DNA from: Bacillus sp. FJAT-27251
GTDB taxonomy: Bacteria; Bacillota; Bacilli; Bacillales; Cytobacillaceae
Reading direction: 5' to 3'
NCBI RefSeq assembly: GCF_001273925.1
Contig: NZ_LIGG01000001.1
Coordinates: 2,159,733 to 2,194,276 of the forward strand
DNA: 34,544 nt
Made by a program: the position numbers and the translations under genes. The notes under the pieces are model-generated. The model had not been told where the DNA came from and searched no databases. It saw only the letters and a list, made by a program, of their open reading frames with translations. Below are positions 14,735 to 24,443 of this stretch, piece by piece. Each line of letters opens with the position of its first letter. The first letter of the stretch is position 1.

Positions 14735-16672
14735 ATGCGCGTGTCCAATGTGACGGTAAGGAAAAGGCTCGCTTTTGTATTGGTTGCCGGAATCCTTGTA
14801 TTTCTAATAATTGATATCCGGTTGGGATATGTTCAATTTGTACTGGGAAACTGGCTGACTGATGGAGCGAAAAGTTCTTGGAGCAGGAACATCCCGTTTG
14901 AGCCAAAGCGCGGCGAGATTATCGACAGGAATGGCGTGGCGCTGGCAACCAATATAAGTGCGCCGACGGTATGGGCGGTGCCACGGCAAATTGAGGACCC
15001 CGAGGCAACTTCGGAAAAGCTGGCTGCTGTGCTCAATATGTCCAAGGAAAAAGTACATCAGTATATAACCAAATCAGAATCGATTGTAAGGTTCAATGAG
15101 GCGAGGAAGATATCGCATGAAAAGGCTAAAGAAGTACGAGCCCTCAATTTAAAAGGGATTTATATCGGGGAGGATTCAAAGCGCCATTATCCCTTTGGCA
15201 ATTATTTATCCCATGTGCTCGGGTTCGCCGGCATTGACAATCAAGGGCTGATGGGGCTTGAACTGTATTATGACAAAGAACTGAAAGGCGAACGGGGTTC
15301 CGTCCAGTTCTATGCGAATGCCAAGGGCCAGCGCATGAGTGATATGGCGGATGACTATCAGCCACCGGTTGATGGGCTGGACCTGAAGCTGACGATTGAC
15401 AGCAGGGTTCAGACCATAGTTGAAAGGGAGCTTGACATCGCGGAGGCCAAATATAATCCGGACGGAATCATCGCCATAGCCATGAACCCGAACAATGGGG
15501 AAATCCTGGCGATGGCCAGCAGGCCAAGCTTTGACCCAGCCAACTTCAAAAATGTACCAGCAGAAGTATACAACCGCAATCTTCCTGTCTGGAGTGCTTA
15601 TGAGCCAGGATCTACCTTTAAGATTATTACGCTTGCTGCTGCTATTGAAGAAGGGAAAGTGAATCTGCATGACGACCATTTTCATGACAGCGGGTCTGTA
15701 AAAGTTGGCGGTGCGACTCTTCGCTGCTGGAAGCGAGGAGGACATGGTTCACAATCTTTCCTTGAAGTGGTTCAGAACTCCTGCAACCCCGGTTTTGTAG
15801 AACTGGGAGACAGACTGGGAAAAGACACCTTGTTTAAATATATAAAACAATTTGGTTTCGGTGAAAAAACCGGGATTGACCTTCAGGGGGAAGGGAAAGG
15901 GATCATGTTCAACCTGGATCGGGTTGGCCCGGTTGAGCAGGCAACCACTGCTTTTGGGCAGGGGGTCTCGGTAACGCCGATTCAGCAGGTTGCGGCCGTT
16001 TCGGCAGCAGTGAACGGTGGCACCCTGTATACTCCATATATTGCGAAAGAGCTGATTGACCCTGTGACAGGGAAGGTAATGATGCAAAAATCCCCTCAAG
16101 CAAAAAGGAGAGTCATTTCGGAAGAAACATCCAAGGAAATCAGGCATGCACTCGAGACAGTGGTTGCCCAGGGGTCGGGGAAAGGCGCATTTGTGGAGTC
16201 CTATCGGGTTGGCGGGAAAACAGGTACTGCCCAAAAAGCGAAGGATGGAAGATATCTTGAAAACAACCATATTGTTTCCTTTATTGGATTTGCCCCAGCT
16301 GATGACCCGCAGCTAGTGGTTTACATTGCCGTGGACAACCCAAAAGGGACGGTACAATTTGGCGGAGTCGTTGCGGCGCCGATAGTGGGCAATATTATGG
16401 AAGACAGTCTCCATGCCCTGGAGGTACAACCAAGAAAGAATCAAATCGAAAAAGAAATGACCTGGCTTGACACTCCTCTGGTTGAGGTTCCTGACTTGAA
16501 GGGGATGACAAGGACAGAAATTCAGCAGCATCTGGTCAATCTAAGGATTGAAGTGAGCGGAGAAGGAAAAACGGTGGTTAAACAGTCCCCTTCACCGGGT
16601 ATTAAGGTGAAGGAAGGGGCAACCATCAGACTGTATATGGACTCCGGTGAAGAACGAAAAGACGGTGAATGA
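14735..16672 (+). CDS. spoVD: SpoVD, sporulation-specific class B penicillin-binding protein
   Basis: The 645-residue protein is a paralogue of the preceding PBP2B, needed for spore cortex peptidoglycan. It has one membrane helix (about residues 11-29), a pedestal domain, the transpeptidase domain and a single C-terminal PASTA domain (about 580-640). Active-site motifs are SxxK at Ser293-Lys296, SCN at Ser349-Asn351 and KTG at 495-497. Two cysteines, Cys331 and Cys350, flank the active site; in B. subtilis the equivalent pair (Cys332/Cys351) forms a disulfide that StoA must reduce. The ATG follows AAGGAGGT with 9-nt spacing. It acts with the SEDS protein SpoVE encoded downstream. It is preceded by a SigE-type promoter and closed by its own terminator. 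Confidence 0.95.
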   Translation: MRVSNVTVRKRLAFVLVAGILVFLIIDIRLGYVQFVLGNWLTDGAKSSWSRNIPFEPKRGEIIDRNGVALATNISAPTVWAVPRQIEDPEATSEKLAAVLNMSKEKVHQYITKSESIVRFNEARKISHEKAKEVRALNLKGIYIGEDSKRHYPFGNYLSHVLGFAGIDNQGLMGLELYYDKELKGERGSVQFYANAKGQRMSDMADDYQPPVDGLDLKLTIDSRVQTIVERELDIAEAKYNPDGIIAIAMNPNNGEILAMASRPSFDPANFKNVPAEVYNRNLPVWSAYEPGSTFKIITLAAAIEEGKVNLHDDHFHDSGSVKVGGATLRCWKRGGHGSQSFLEVVQNSCNPGFVELGDRLGKDTLFKYIKQFGFGEKTGIDLQGEGKGIMFNLDRVGPVEQATTAFGQGVSVTPIQQVAAVSAAVNGGTLYTPYIAKELIDPVTGKVMMQKSPQAKRRVISEETSKEIRHALETVVAQGSGKGAFVESYRVGGKTGTAQKAKDGRYLENNHIVSFIGFAPADDPQLVVYIAVDNPKGTVQFGGVVAAPIVGNIMEDSLHALEVQPRKNQIEKEMTWLDTPLVEVPDLKGMTRTEIQQHLVNLRIEVSGEGKTVVKQSPSPGIKVKEGATIRLYMDSGEERKDGE

Positions 16673-16710
16673 CTGACCAACCGTCTGAAAAAAATGACTG
16701 CGTATATTCA

Positions 16711-16745
16711 GGGCGGCGACTGGTCCCGATTCGCCGCCCGTTTTT
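16711..16745 (+). terminator. Intrinsic terminator after spoVD
   Basis: The 9-bp GC-rich stem GGGCGGCGA/TCGCCGCCC (16711-16719 and 16731-16739) with an 11-nt loop is followed by GTTTTT. It separates spoVD transcription from murE. Confidence 0.88.
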
Positions 16746-16789
16746 GCGTAAAGTTTAGAAAAAAAGAAGGCCCGATACTGTACTTTTCC

Positions 16790-16818
16790 TTGAGAATAAT
16801 GGCTTATTTGGCTTCAAT
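16790..16818 (+). promoter_or_regulatory. Candidate SigA promoter of murE
   Basis: TTGAGA (16790-16795), 17 bp and TTCAAT (16813-16818) match the consensus at 5 of 6 and 4 of 6. A promoter is expected here because a strong terminator lies just upstream. The leader would be about 40 nt. Confidence 0.4.
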
Positions 16819-16866
16819 CATGTAAAATAAAAAACGCCATGTTTGTTTGGAGAGGAATTGATTAAC

Positions 16867-18336
16867 ATGAAATTGCATCAACTGCTTGGGAATTTGCACC
16901 CTTTTGTCGATTATAATGGGGAGAACCCAGAGATAACATCGATTGAAAATGATAACAGGAAAGTAAAAAAAGGCAGCCTGTTCATTTGCATCAAAGGCTA
17001 TACCGTGGATGGGCATGATTTTGCACATTCTGCGGCCGATAATGGAGCGGCCGCCGTTTTGGCAGAGCGGGAGCTTAGTTTGAATGTCCCAGTCATCGTC
17101 GTGAAGGATACCATCCGTTCCATGGCGGTCCTGGCAGATGCTTTTTATGGGCAGCCAAGCCAAAAGCTTCATATGATTGGAATAACCGGGACGAATGGAA
17201 AGACGACAACCAGCCATCTAATCGAGAAGATCTTTATTGATGCCGGTCAAAAAACCGGCCTGATTGGCACAATGTATACAAAAATTGGCGACAGCTTATA
17301 TGAGGTGAAAAATACAACGCCAGAAAGCCTGACGCTCCAGAAAACGCTGGCGCAAATGGTTGATGAAAAGGTGAGGACTACCGTGATGGAGGTTTCTTCC
17401 CATGCACTCGTTCATGGAAGGGTCCATGGAACAGACTATGATGTAGCTGTCTTTACCAATTTAACGCAAGACCATCTTGATTACCACAAAACGATGGATG
17501 AGTACAGAAAGGCCAAGGGGCTTTTGTTTTCCCAGCTTGGCAATGCCTTCAACCACCGGAAGCCCAAGTTTGCTGTGTTGAATAGTGATGATGAAGCCAG
17601 TGAGGAATATAAAAAAATAACGGCTGCGCATATATTAACGTATGGCATTGACAACCATGCCGACCTTCAGGCCAGGAATATCCAGATGACATCCGGTGGG
17701 ACTTCATTCGAGTTGGTCAGTCCGTTTGGAGTCAACGAAGTCAGTATCCAGCTGATTGGAAAGTTCAGTATTTACAATGCCCTGGCGGCAATCGGGGCGG
17801 GCCTGGCTTCCAGTTTGCCTCTTGAGGGCATCCTCGATTCACTTCAATCTGTAAAGGGAGTTGCCGGACGGTTTGAACCAGTGGACGGTGGGCAGGATTT
17901 TTCTGTTATTGTGGATTATGCCCATACTCCCGACAGCCTGGAAAATGTCCTTAAGACGGTCAAACAGTTCGCAGAGAAAAGGATATTTGTGGTGGTAGGC
18001 TGCGGTGGTGACAGGGACCGGACGAAGCGGCCGCTGATGGCCAAGATCGCTTGCCAATTTGCCACTGATGCCATCTTTACCTCAGATAACCCACGCAGCG
18101 AGGATCCGGAACAGATTCTCAGGGATATGGAAGAAGGAGTCAAGGGTCAGCCGTATGTAAAGATTACCGACCGTGAGGAAGCCATCATCCATGCTGTGGA
18201 AAAAGCCAAAAAAGGCGATGTGATTCTGATTGCCGGCAAGGGCCATGAAACGTATCAGCAAATCGGTGATCAAACTTTCGATTTTGATGACAGAGAAATT
18301 GCGCTAAAAGCCATAAAGAAAAGAAAGGAACAATAG
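16867..18336 (+). CDS. murE: MurE, UDP-MurNAc-L-Ala-D-Glu:meso-diaminopimelate ligase
   Basis: The 489-residue cytoplasmic Mur ligase adds the third residue of the stem peptide using ATP. It shows the three-domain layout: an N-terminal UDP-binding domain, a central ATPase domain with the P-loop GTNGKTTT (from residue 108), and a C-terminal domain. The motif DNPR at 407-410 is the signature for meso-diaminopimelate rather than lysine, so this organism has the A1-gamma type wall usual in Bacillus. The ATG at 16867 is chosen over frames opening at 16843; GGAGAGG lies about 11 nt upstream, rather far, which may lower initiation. It begins the murE-mraY-murD-spoVE unit. Confidence 0.96.
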   Translation: MKLHQLLGNLHPFVDYNGENPEITSIENDNRKVKKGSLFICIKGYTVDGHDFAHSAADNGAAAVLAERELSLNVPVIVVKDTIRSMAVLADAFYGQPSQKLHMIGITGTNGKTTTSHLIEKIFIDAGQKTGLIGTMYTKIGDSLYEVKNTTPESLTLQKTLAQMVDEKVRTTVMEVSSHALVHGRVHGTDYDVAVFTNLTQDHLDYHKTMDEYRKAKGLLFSQLGNAFNHRKPKFAVLNSDDEASEEYKKITAAHILTYGIDNHADLQARNIQMTSGGTSFELVSPFGVNEVSIQLIGKFSIYNALAAIGAGLASSLPLEGILDSLQSVKGVAGRFEPVDGGQDFSVIVDYAHTPDSLENVLKTVKQFAEKRIFVVVGCGGDRDRTKRPLMAKIACQFATDAIFTSDNPRSEDPEQILRDMEEGVKGQPYVKITDREEAIIHAVEKAKKGDVILIAGKGHETYQQIGDQTFDFDDREIALKAIKKRKEQ

Positions 18337-18459
18337 AATAGAGAATGGACATTTATTTACAAACAGGCATCTTGATGCCTTCAATTCATTTTTCAAGAAA
18401 AATACGCTGCCATGGCCATGAGGGCCAGGGCTGCAGTTTAAAGGGGAGGGGGAATTAGC
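18337..18459 (+). other. murE-mraY intergenic leader with two hairpins
   Basis: AGGCATC-TT-GATGCCT (18365-18380) is a perfect 7-bp hairpin without a T tract, so probably not a terminator. TGGCC/GGCCA forms a second stem near 18414-18428. Neither has an assigned role; they may be mRNA processing or stability elements. Confidence 0.45.
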
Positions 18460-19434
18460 ATGCTGGAGGAAGTGATCATATTCACCATTCTTCTTGGTTT
18501 TCTTATTACCGTACTTCTTTCCCCAATCTTTATCCCTTTCCTGAGAAGGCTGAAATTCGGGCAGAGCATACGAGAGGAAGGACCAAAATCCCACCAGAAA
18601 AAGACAGGGACGCCGACAATGGGCGGCATTATGATCCTGCTGTCCATCACTGTAACGACCTTGGTCATGACGGAAAAGTTTTCAACCGCATCGGTCGAAA
18701 CCTATTTGTTATTGTTGGTTACCCTTGGCTTCGGGCTGCTCGGTTTCCTGGATGACTTCATTAAAGTGGTCATGAAAAGGAACCTGGGCCTGACATCAAA
18801 ACAGAAGCTTCTTGGACAGATTGTTATATCCGTTATTTTTTATATCATTTTTAGGCAAAGTGATTTTTCAACTGTAATCAGCATTCCATTGACGGACTTA
18901 TCAATTGATCTTGGATGGGGTTATGTGTTTTTTATTATCTTTTGGCTGGTAGGCTTTTCAAATGCCGTAAACCTCACAGACGGTTTGGATGGACTTGTGT
19001 CCGGTACGGCAGCGATAGCGTTTGGCGCCTTCGCAGTGCTTGCCTGGAGCCAGTCACAATTTGAATTGGCCATTTTTGCCGTGGCAGTTGCAGGGGCAGT
19101 ATTGGGCTTTTTGGTGTTCAATGCTCACCCGGCAAAGGTATTTATGGGTGACACCGGTTCGCTCGCGCTCGGGGGTGCGATTGCGACGGTTGCTATCCTG
19201 GCAAAGCTTGAGGTGCTGTTGCTGATCATTGGCGGAATTTTCGTCATTGAAACATTGTCAGTCATTCTTCAGGTGATTTCATTTAAGACGACTGGAAAAC
19301 GCATTTTCCGCATGAGCCCCCTCCATCACCATTACGAACTGATTGGCTGGTCAGAGTGGCGTGTTGTTGTCACATTCTGGACGGTTGGGCTGCTGTGCGC
19401 GATTATTGGAATATATATTGAGGTGTGGATTTAG
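18460..19434 (+). CDS. mraY: MraY, phospho-N-acetylmuramoyl-pentapeptide transferase
   Basis: The 324-residue protein is a polytopic membrane enzyme (about ten helices) that makes lipid I from undecaprenyl phosphate and UDP-MurNAc-pentapeptide. Catalytic and magnesium-binding residues are present: Asp98-Asp99 (FLDDFIK), NLTDGLDG (171-178), Asp231 in GDTGSLALG and the HHH loop at 289-291. The ribosome site GGGGAGGGGGA precedes the ATG. It is followed directly by the GTG of murD with no gap, showing a tight operon. Confidence 0.97.
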   Translation: MLEEVIIFTILLGFLITVLLSPIFIPFLRRLKFGQSIREEGPKSHQKKTGTPTMGGIMILLSITVTTLVMTEKFSTASVETYLLLLVTLGFGLLGFLDDFIKVVMKRNLGLTSKQKLLGQIVISVIFYIIFRQSDFSTVISIPLTDLSIDLGWGYVFFIIFWLVGFSNAVNLTDGLDGLVSGTAAIAFGAFAVLAWSQSQFELAIFAVAVAGAVLGFLVFNAHPAKVFMGDTGSLALGGAIATVAILAKLEVLLLIIGGIFVIETLSVILQVISFKTTGKRIFRMSPLHHHYELIGWSEWRVVVTFWTVGLLCAIIGIYIEVWI

Positions 19435-20787
19435 GTGAAACATGCAGAGAAATACAAATATAAAAAGGTCCTGGTTCTTGGCCTTGCCAAGAGCGGTGTA
19501 AGCGCGGCATCTTTGCTGAACAGCCTGGGGGCTTTTGTCACCGTGAATGACAAAAAGCCCCTTTCAGAAAATCCGGAGGCTCAAGGCTTGCTCCAGCAGG
19601 GAATCAAGGTGATTTGCGGGAGCCATCCAGTCGAACTAATGGATGAAGGGTTTGAACTTGTTGTTAAAAATCCGGGAATCCCTTATCATAATCCGATGAT
19701 CCAGGCGGCCCTGGCCAAGCAGATTCCCATCATTACAGAAGTGGAACTTGCCTATCAAGTATCAGAGGCTCCGTTTGTCGCCATAACGGGCACAAACGGA
19801 AAAACAACCACGACTACATTGATTTTTGAAATGCTTGAGAAAGGTCGCAAAAACCCGCTGATTGCCGGAAATATAGGAACAGTAGCGTCGGATGTGGCCC
19901 AAAAGGCTGGACCGGAAAACAACATTGTCATCGAATTATCCTCATTCCAATTGATGGGGGTAGACGAGTTCAAACCAAAGATTGCACTGATTACCAACCT
20001 CTATGAGGCCCATCTTGATTATCATGGAAGTTTGGGAGAATACCATGAAGCCAAGGCGAGGATTACGGAAAATCAGGATAAAAGTGATTATCTGATCGTC
20101 AATGCTGACCAGGAAAGAGTCATGGCTTTGGCTGAACGTTCACAGGCTCAACTCATTCCTTTCTCTGTATCAAAGGAACTTTCCCGCGGAGCTAGTGTGA
20201 AGGATGGCTGGGTCACTTTTGAAGGGGAGAAAATCATCCATGTTGAGGACATTGCACTGCCTGGAAAACACAATCTTGAAAACATCCTTTCCGCAGTTGC
20301 TGCAGCTAGTCTGACAGGAGCCGGAAAGGAAGCCATTGCTGAAGTATTGCGGACTTTCACAGGAGTGCGTCACAGGCTGCAATTTGTCAGCGAAATAGAA
20401 GGCCGCAGATTTTATAATGATTCAAAAGCAACCAACATACTCGCCACGCAAAAGGCCCTTTCTGCTTTTGCCAATCCAGTCGTGCTGCTTGCGGGAGGAC
20501 TTGACAGGGGGAATGGGTTTGAGGAACTGATTCCTTCGCTGGGCAGTGTCAAGGCTCTCATCACATTTGGACAGACGGCAGCAAAGGTTGAACAGGCTGG
20601 GGAAGCGGCAGGAATAAAAACCATCGTCCGCGTCGATAATGTTGAAAAAGCCGTTCCTGAGGCGTTCAGACATTCTGATGCTGGCGATGTCATCCTCCTT
20701 TCCCCTGCCTGCGCAAGCTGGGACCAATATAAAACTTTTGAGGTGCGGGGTGACATGTTCATCGAAGCGGTGCATAAGCTTAAGTAG
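19435..20787 (+). CDS. murD: MurD, UDP-MurNAc-L-alanine:D-glutamate ligase
   Basis: The 450-residue cytoplasmic ligase adds D-glutamate to UDP-MurNAc-L-Ala with ATP. The N-terminal Rossmann-like domain ([14 protein letters not shown]) binds UDP; the P-loop is [11 protein letters not shown] (from residue 119), and the C-terminal domain has the YNDSKATN and [10 protein letters not shown] motifs of MurD. Translation starts at a GTG that directly follows the mraY stop, with GAGGTG about 9 nt upstream inside mraY. spoVE follows after about 91 nt. Confidence 0.97.
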   Translation: MKHAEKYKYKKVLVLGLAKSGVSAASLLNSLGAFVTVNDKKPLSENPEAQGLLQQGIKVICGSHPVELMDEGFELVVKNPGIPYHNPMIQAALAKQIPIITEVELAYQVSEAPFVAITGTNGKTTTTTLIFEMLEKGRKNPLIAGNIGTVASDVAQKAGPENNIVIELSSFQLMGVDEFKPKIALITNLYEAHLDYHGSLGEYHEAKARITENQDKSDYLIVNADQERVMALAERSQAQLIPFSVSKELSRGASVKDGWVTFEGEKIIHVEDIALPGKHNLENILSAVAAASLTGAGKEAIAEVLRTFTGVRHRLQFVSEIEGRRFYNDSKATNILATQKALSAFANPVVLLAGGLDRGNGFEELIPSLGSVKALITFGQTAAKVEQAGEAAGIKTIVRVDNVEKAVPEAFRHSDAGDVILLSPACASWDQYKTFEVRGDMFIEAVHKLK

Positions 20788-20878
20788 GGCTTGTCTTCGA
20801 ATGCGCCAAGAACGCACTTACCGGGTAGATTGGCAGGCATCAAGGGACGCCCTAATCTAAACTGCCGAGGTGTGTCCG

Positions 20879-21982
20879 TTGCCAACAACCAAAAAAACAA
20901 CTCCCGACTTCATTCTCTTAATTGTCACTCTTACACTGCTCGCCGTTGGGCTGACGATGGTTTACAGTGCCAGTGCAATCTGGGCAGAATATAAATTTGA
21001 TGATTCCTTCTTCTTTGCGAAGCGGCAAATGCTGTTTGCCGCTGTAGGAATCATTGCCATGTTCTTCATCATGAATGTCGATTACTGGACTTGGAGGACA
21101 TGGGCCAAGGTATTGCTGATCGTCTGTTTTGTTTTACTGGTACTTGTGCTTATTCCTGGAGTTGGCAACGTGCGGAACGGCTCAAGGAGCTGGATCGGGG
21201 TTGGCGCGTTTTCCGTTCAGCCTTCGGAATTTATGAAACTGGCAATGATTGCGTTTCTGGCAAAGTTCCTGTCAGAAAACCAGAAGCAGATCACCTCTTT
21301 CAAAACAGGTTTGCTGCCTTCGTTGTCCATTGTCTTTACCGCGTTTGCGATGATTATGCTGCAGCCGGATCTTGGAACAGGGACTGTCATGGTGGGAACA
21401 TGCGTAGTAATGATTTTTATTGCTGGCGCAAAGATCAGCCACTTTGCGTACCTTGGCCTGCTTGGGGTGGCGGGATTCGTCGGTCTGGTCGTCTCCGCGC
21501 CGTACAGGATGAAAAGGATTACCTCGTTCCTCGACCCATGGGAGGATCCCCTGGGAAGCGGCTTTCAAATGATCCAGTCGCTGTATGCGATTGGACCGGG
21601 CGGCCTGTTCGGCCTGGGTCTGGGAGAGAGCAGGCAAAAATTCTTTTATCTGCCTGAACCGCAAACGGATTTTATTTTTGCGATTTTAGCCGAGGAACTT
21701 GGCTTCATTGGCGGCAGTTTCGTCCTGCTGCTCTTTTCCCTCCTCCTCTGGAGAGGAATCAGGATTGCCCTGGGAGCCCCTGATTTATACGGAAGCCTTT
21801 TGGCGGCAGGGATTATCGGTATGGTTGCCATCCAGGTAATGATCAATATTGGCGTGGTAACGGGACTGATGCCAGTCACCGGCATCACACTGCCATTTCT
21901 GAGCTACGGAGGCTCTTCGCTCACGCTAATGCTTATGGCGATAGGCGTATTGCTTAATATAAGCAGGTACTCCAGGTATTAG
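20879..21982 (+). CDS. spoVE: SpoVE, sporulation SEDS-family peptidoglycan glycosyltransferase
   Basis: The 367-residue protein is a ten-helix SEDS (FtsW/RodA/SpoVE) polymerase, placed as SpoVE by its position between murD and murG and its MPTTKKTTPD N-terminus, very like the B. subtilis protein. Conserved elements are MVYSASAIWA, WIGVGAFSVQPSEFMKLA, and EPQTDFIFAILAEELG, where Asp264 corresponds to the catalytic aspartate of SEDS enzymes. It partners with SpoVD to polymerise cortex glycan. The TTG at 20879 is chosen because GAGGTG (20867-20872) is 6 nt upstream; a GTG at 20870 would overlap that site. Candidate SigE elements near 20753-20780 are too weak to call. A terminator follows. Confidence 0.93.
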   Translation: MPTTKKTTPDFILLIVTLTLLAVGLTMVYSASAIWAEYKFDDSFFFAKRQMLFAAVGIIAMFFIMNVDYWTWRTWAKVLLIVCFVLLVLVLIPGVGNVRNGSRSWIGVGAFSVQPSEFMKLAMIAFLAKFLSENQKQITSFKTGLLPSLSIVFTAFAMIMLQPDLGTGTVMVGTCVVMIFIAGAKISHFAYLGLLGVAGFVGLVVSAPYRMKRITSFLDPWEDPLGSGFQMIQSLYAIGPGGLFGLGLGESRQKFFYLPEPQTDFIFAILAEELGFIGGSFVLLLFSLLLWRGIRIALGAPDLYGSLLAAGIIGMVAIQVMINIGVVTGLMPVTGITLPFLSYGGSSLTLMLMAIGVLLNISRYSRY

Positions 21983-22000
21983 CAGCAGAGCGTATAACAC

Positions 22001-22028
22001 AACCCTGTCCTTGCAGGGTTTCTTTTTT
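22001..22028 (+). terminator. Intrinsic terminator of the murE-spoVE unit
   Basis: AACCCTG (22001-22007) and CAGGGTT (22014-22020) form a 7-bp stem with a TCCTTG loop, followed by TCTTTTTT. It lies 18 nt after the spoVE stop. Confidence 0.87.
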
Positions 22029-22113
22029 GTTGTTTTAATTCCATGTTACATTTCAATGACATTCTTTTTAAATGAATGGAAGATGTTTAGAATGTAGTAG
22101 AATGGGGTAAAGC

Positions 22114-22189
22114 CGGGGGGTGCTCTCCCGAGGATTGAAAATGCATCCTGGGTGCATTATGGTTATTAAAAGATACTCTCATTAATGAG
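22114..22189 (+). other. murG leader with stem-loops and a palindrome touching the ribosome site
   Basis: Three elements precede murG: a 6-bp stem CGGGGG/CTCCCG (22114-22130, one G-T pair), a perfect 6-bp stem AATGCA/TGCATT (22140-22158), and the 12-nt palindrome CTCATTAATGAG (22178-22189), whose right half overlaps GAGGTGG, the murG ribosome site. I could not pick out a promoter with confidence in 22029-22197, although the upstream terminator implies one. Confidence 0.5.
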
Positions 22190-22197
22190 GTGGAAAA

Positions 22198-23289
22198 ATG
22201 AGGATAGTCGTTAGCGGCGGTGGCACTGGAGGTCATATTTATCCGGCCCTCGCCTTGATTAGGGAAATTCAAAAAAGAGATAAAAATGCTGAATTTCTTT
22301 ACATAGGAACTGAAAGAGGACTTGAAAGCAATATCGTTCCAAGGGAAGGAATAGCTTTCCGGTCAATTCATATCACCGGTTTCAGAAGAAAGCTCAGCTT
22401 TGAAAATGTGAAGACTGTTTTCCGCTTTCTTAAAGGGGTCGCCGACAGCAAAAAAATACTCAGGGAATTTAAGGCGGACATTGTGATTGGCACTGGCGGG
22501 TATGTATGCGGCCCTGTGGTCTATGCAGCGGCAAAGCTGGGGATTCCCACCATTATCCACGAGCAGAACAGCATTCCTGGCCTGACTAATAAATTCTTAA
22601 GCCGATATGTCGACAGGATAGGGATCTGCTTTAAAGAAGCTGAAGACTATTTTCCAAAGGATAAGGTTGTCTTAACCGGAAATCCGCGTGCCTCCGAGGT
22701 GGTCGGACAGGATGGGGTGAAGGGAAGAATTTCAGCTGGGTTAAAAATCAACCAGCCTGCAGTCCTTATCTTTGGAGGAAGCAGGGGGGCAAAACCTCTG
22801 AACGAGGCGGTCCTGAAGTCCTTGACTGAGCTTGGGAGCAAGCCTTATCAAGTCCTTTACATAACAGGCGAAGTTCATTACGACGAAGTTAAAAATGAAG
22901 TAGAACTTATTGGAAATCCTGAAAATGTAAAAATCAAGCCTTTTATCCATAATATGCCTGAAGTGCTTGCAGGCATCGACTTGACGGTTGCCAGGGCAGG
23001 TGCAACGACCCTTGCGGAACTAACTTCACTTGGAATACCAAGCATATTAATTCCAAGTCCTTATGTTACGGATAACCACCAGGAAAAGAACGCTTTGGCG
23101 CTTAGCAGCCATGGAGCGGCATTGCTTCTGCCCGAGAGGGAACTCACTGGTCCAAAGCTGGTTGACCAAATTGATTCCATACTAATGGACCAGGAGAAAT
23201 TGACACAAATGAAGCAGGCTGCCAAACAACTTGGAATGCCTGATGCAGCAGAAAGGCTGTACAGCCTGATGAAAGAACTTGCAAAGTAG
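22198..23289 (+). CDS. murG: MurG, UDP-GlcNAc:lipid I GlcNAc transferase
   Basis: The 363-residue GT-B glycosyltransferase converts lipid I to lipid II at the inner face of the membrane. The first glycine-rich loop [14 protein letters not shown] (residues 6-19) and second loop GTGGYVCGP bind the diphosphate and lipid carrier, [12 protein letters not shown] is conserved, and the C-terminal lobe has [10 protein letters not shown] and [20 protein letters not shown] for UDP-GlcNAc. The ATG at 22198 follows GAGGTGG. In B. subtilis murG also lies after spoVE and before murB, so synteny agrees. Confidence 0.97.
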   Translation: MRIVVSGGGTGGHIYPALALIREIQKRDKNAEFLYIGTERGLESNIVPREGIAFRSIHITGFRRKLSFENVKTVFRFLKGVADSKKILREFKADIVIGTGGYVCGPVVYAAAKLGIPTIIHEQNSIPGLTNKFLSRYVDRIGICFKEAEDYFPKDKVVLTGNPRASEVVGQDGVKGRISAGLKINQPAVLIFGGSRGAKPLNEAVLKSLTELGSKPYQVLYITGEVHYDEVKNEVELIGNPENVKIKPFIHNMPEVLAGIDLTVARAGATTLAELTSLGIPSILIPSPYVTDNHQEKNALALSSHGAALLLPERELTGPKLVDQIDSILMDQEKLTQMKQAAKQLGMPDAAERLYSLMKELAK

Positions 23290-23351
23290 CCCAGCAGGCC
23301 AATTGTGCATACAATAATGGATAAATGGGATAGCGGGAAAGGAAGATTTGG

Positions 23352-24260
23352 ATGAAAGAACTGGCAAGGAAGCTTCAAGAGATGAATATTGGAACGGTGG
23401 CTGAACAGGAGCCACTGGCCAGCCATACGACGATTAAAATTGGCGGTCCTGCCGATTTGCTGGTGGAACCCTCTTCTGTTGAGAACCTTGTAAAAGCAAT
23501 GGAAGTGATCAGGGAAGCAGGAGTGAAATGGACGGCAATCGGCCGCGGTTCCAACCTGCTGGTTTCCGACAATGGAATTGAGGGAGTAGTCATCAAGCTG
23601 GGAGCGGGTCTGGACCATGCGGAGGCAGATGGAACAACCCTCACGGCAGGCAGCGGGGGATCGGTCGTCGCCCTGGCAATGTCGATGAGCAGAAAAGGTC
23701 TGTCAGGACTTGAATTTGCAAGCGGAATACCGGGATCCATAGGCGGAGCGGTATATATGAATGCTGGAGCACATGGGTCCGATATTTCAAAAATTCTCAA
23801 GAAGGCTTTTATTCTGTTCCAGGATGGAACGATGGAGTGGCTCACAAATGAAGAAATGGAGTTTTCCTACCGGACCTCCGTGCTCCAAAAAAAGCGGCCT
23901 GGAATTGTAGTGGAAGCCGTTTTTCAGCTTGAGGAAGGCGACAAAGCCGAAATAATGGCAAAAAACAAGAAAAACAAGGATTACCGCAAGGAAACCCAGC
24001 CCTGGAATTCCCCATGTGCGGGCAGTATATTCCGAAATCCACTTCCTGAATATGCAGGCCAGCTGATTGAAAAAGCAGGCCTTAAGGGGCATTCTGTCGG
24101 AGGAGCGCAAATCTCCGAGATGCACGGAAATTTCATTGTCAATACCGGCAATGCCACTGCACAGGATGTTCTTGCCCTGATTGAGCATGTGAAGGCTACC
24201 ATCCTTGAACAATACGGTGTCCAGATGGAAACCGAAGTAGAAATTATGGGTCGAAAATAA
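23352..24260 (+). CDS. murB: MurB, UDP-N-acetylenolpyruvoylglucosamine reductase
   Basis: The 302-residue FAD enzyme reduces the enolpyruvyl group to make UDP-MurNAc. The FAD-binding domain shows [22 protein letters not shown] (residues 64-73) and [18 protein letters not shown] (125-142); the catalytic residues appear as Arg174 in SYRTS and Ser225 in GSIFRNP. The protein is the short Gram-positive type II form. The ribosome site AAAGGAAG precedes the ATG at 23352. It follows murG by 62 nt without a terminator. Confidence 0.96.
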   Translation: MKELARKLQEMNIGTVAEQEPLASHTTIKIGGPADLLVEPSSVENLVKAMEVIREAGVKWTAIGRGSNLLVSDNGIEGVVIKLGAGLDHAEADGTTLTAGSGGSVVALAMSMSRKGLSGLEFASGIPGSIGGAVYMNAGAHGSDISKILKKAFILFQDGTMEWLTNEEMEFSYRTSVLQKKRPGIVVEAVFQLEEGDKAEIMAKNKKNKDYRKETQPWNSPCAGSIFRNPLPEYAGQLIEKAGLKGHSVGGAQISEMHGNFIVNTGNATAQDVLALIEHVKATILEQYGVQMETEVEIMGRK

Positions 24261-24290
24261 CAGGAAATTAGCTGCTGATTGGCAAAAATG

Positions 24291-24299
24291 TGGTATAAT
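24291..24299 (+). promoter_or_regulatory. Candidate extended -10 promoter upstream of divIB
   Basis: TGGTATAAT is an extended -10 with a perfect TATAAT, 31 nt after the murB stop. No good -35 is found at 16-18 bp. If active it would give a leader of about 138 nt before divIB. Confidence 0.5.
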
Positions 24300-24340
24300 A
24301 GTTCATCAGATTATCAAGCAGCAGCGTTCCTGGCATTAAT

Positions 24341-24366
24341 AACGGCATGTAAATATGCCGTTGTTT
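24341..24366 (+). terminator. Hairpin in the divIB leader, possible weak terminator or attenuator
   Basis: AACGGCAT (24341-24348) and ATGCCGTT (24355-24362) form a perfect 8-bp stem with a 6-nt loop, followed by GTTTTC. The T tract is short and interrupted. A longer-range CTGCCA/TGGCAG pair (24387-24392 and 24421-24426) lies between it and the divIB ribosome site. Confidence 0.45.
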
Positions 24367-24443
24367 TCAACTTGCCTAAGAGGCCGCTGCCAAACGGAAC
24401 GAATGATCCAATTGACGCCCTGGCAGAAAAGAGGTGATTGAAA

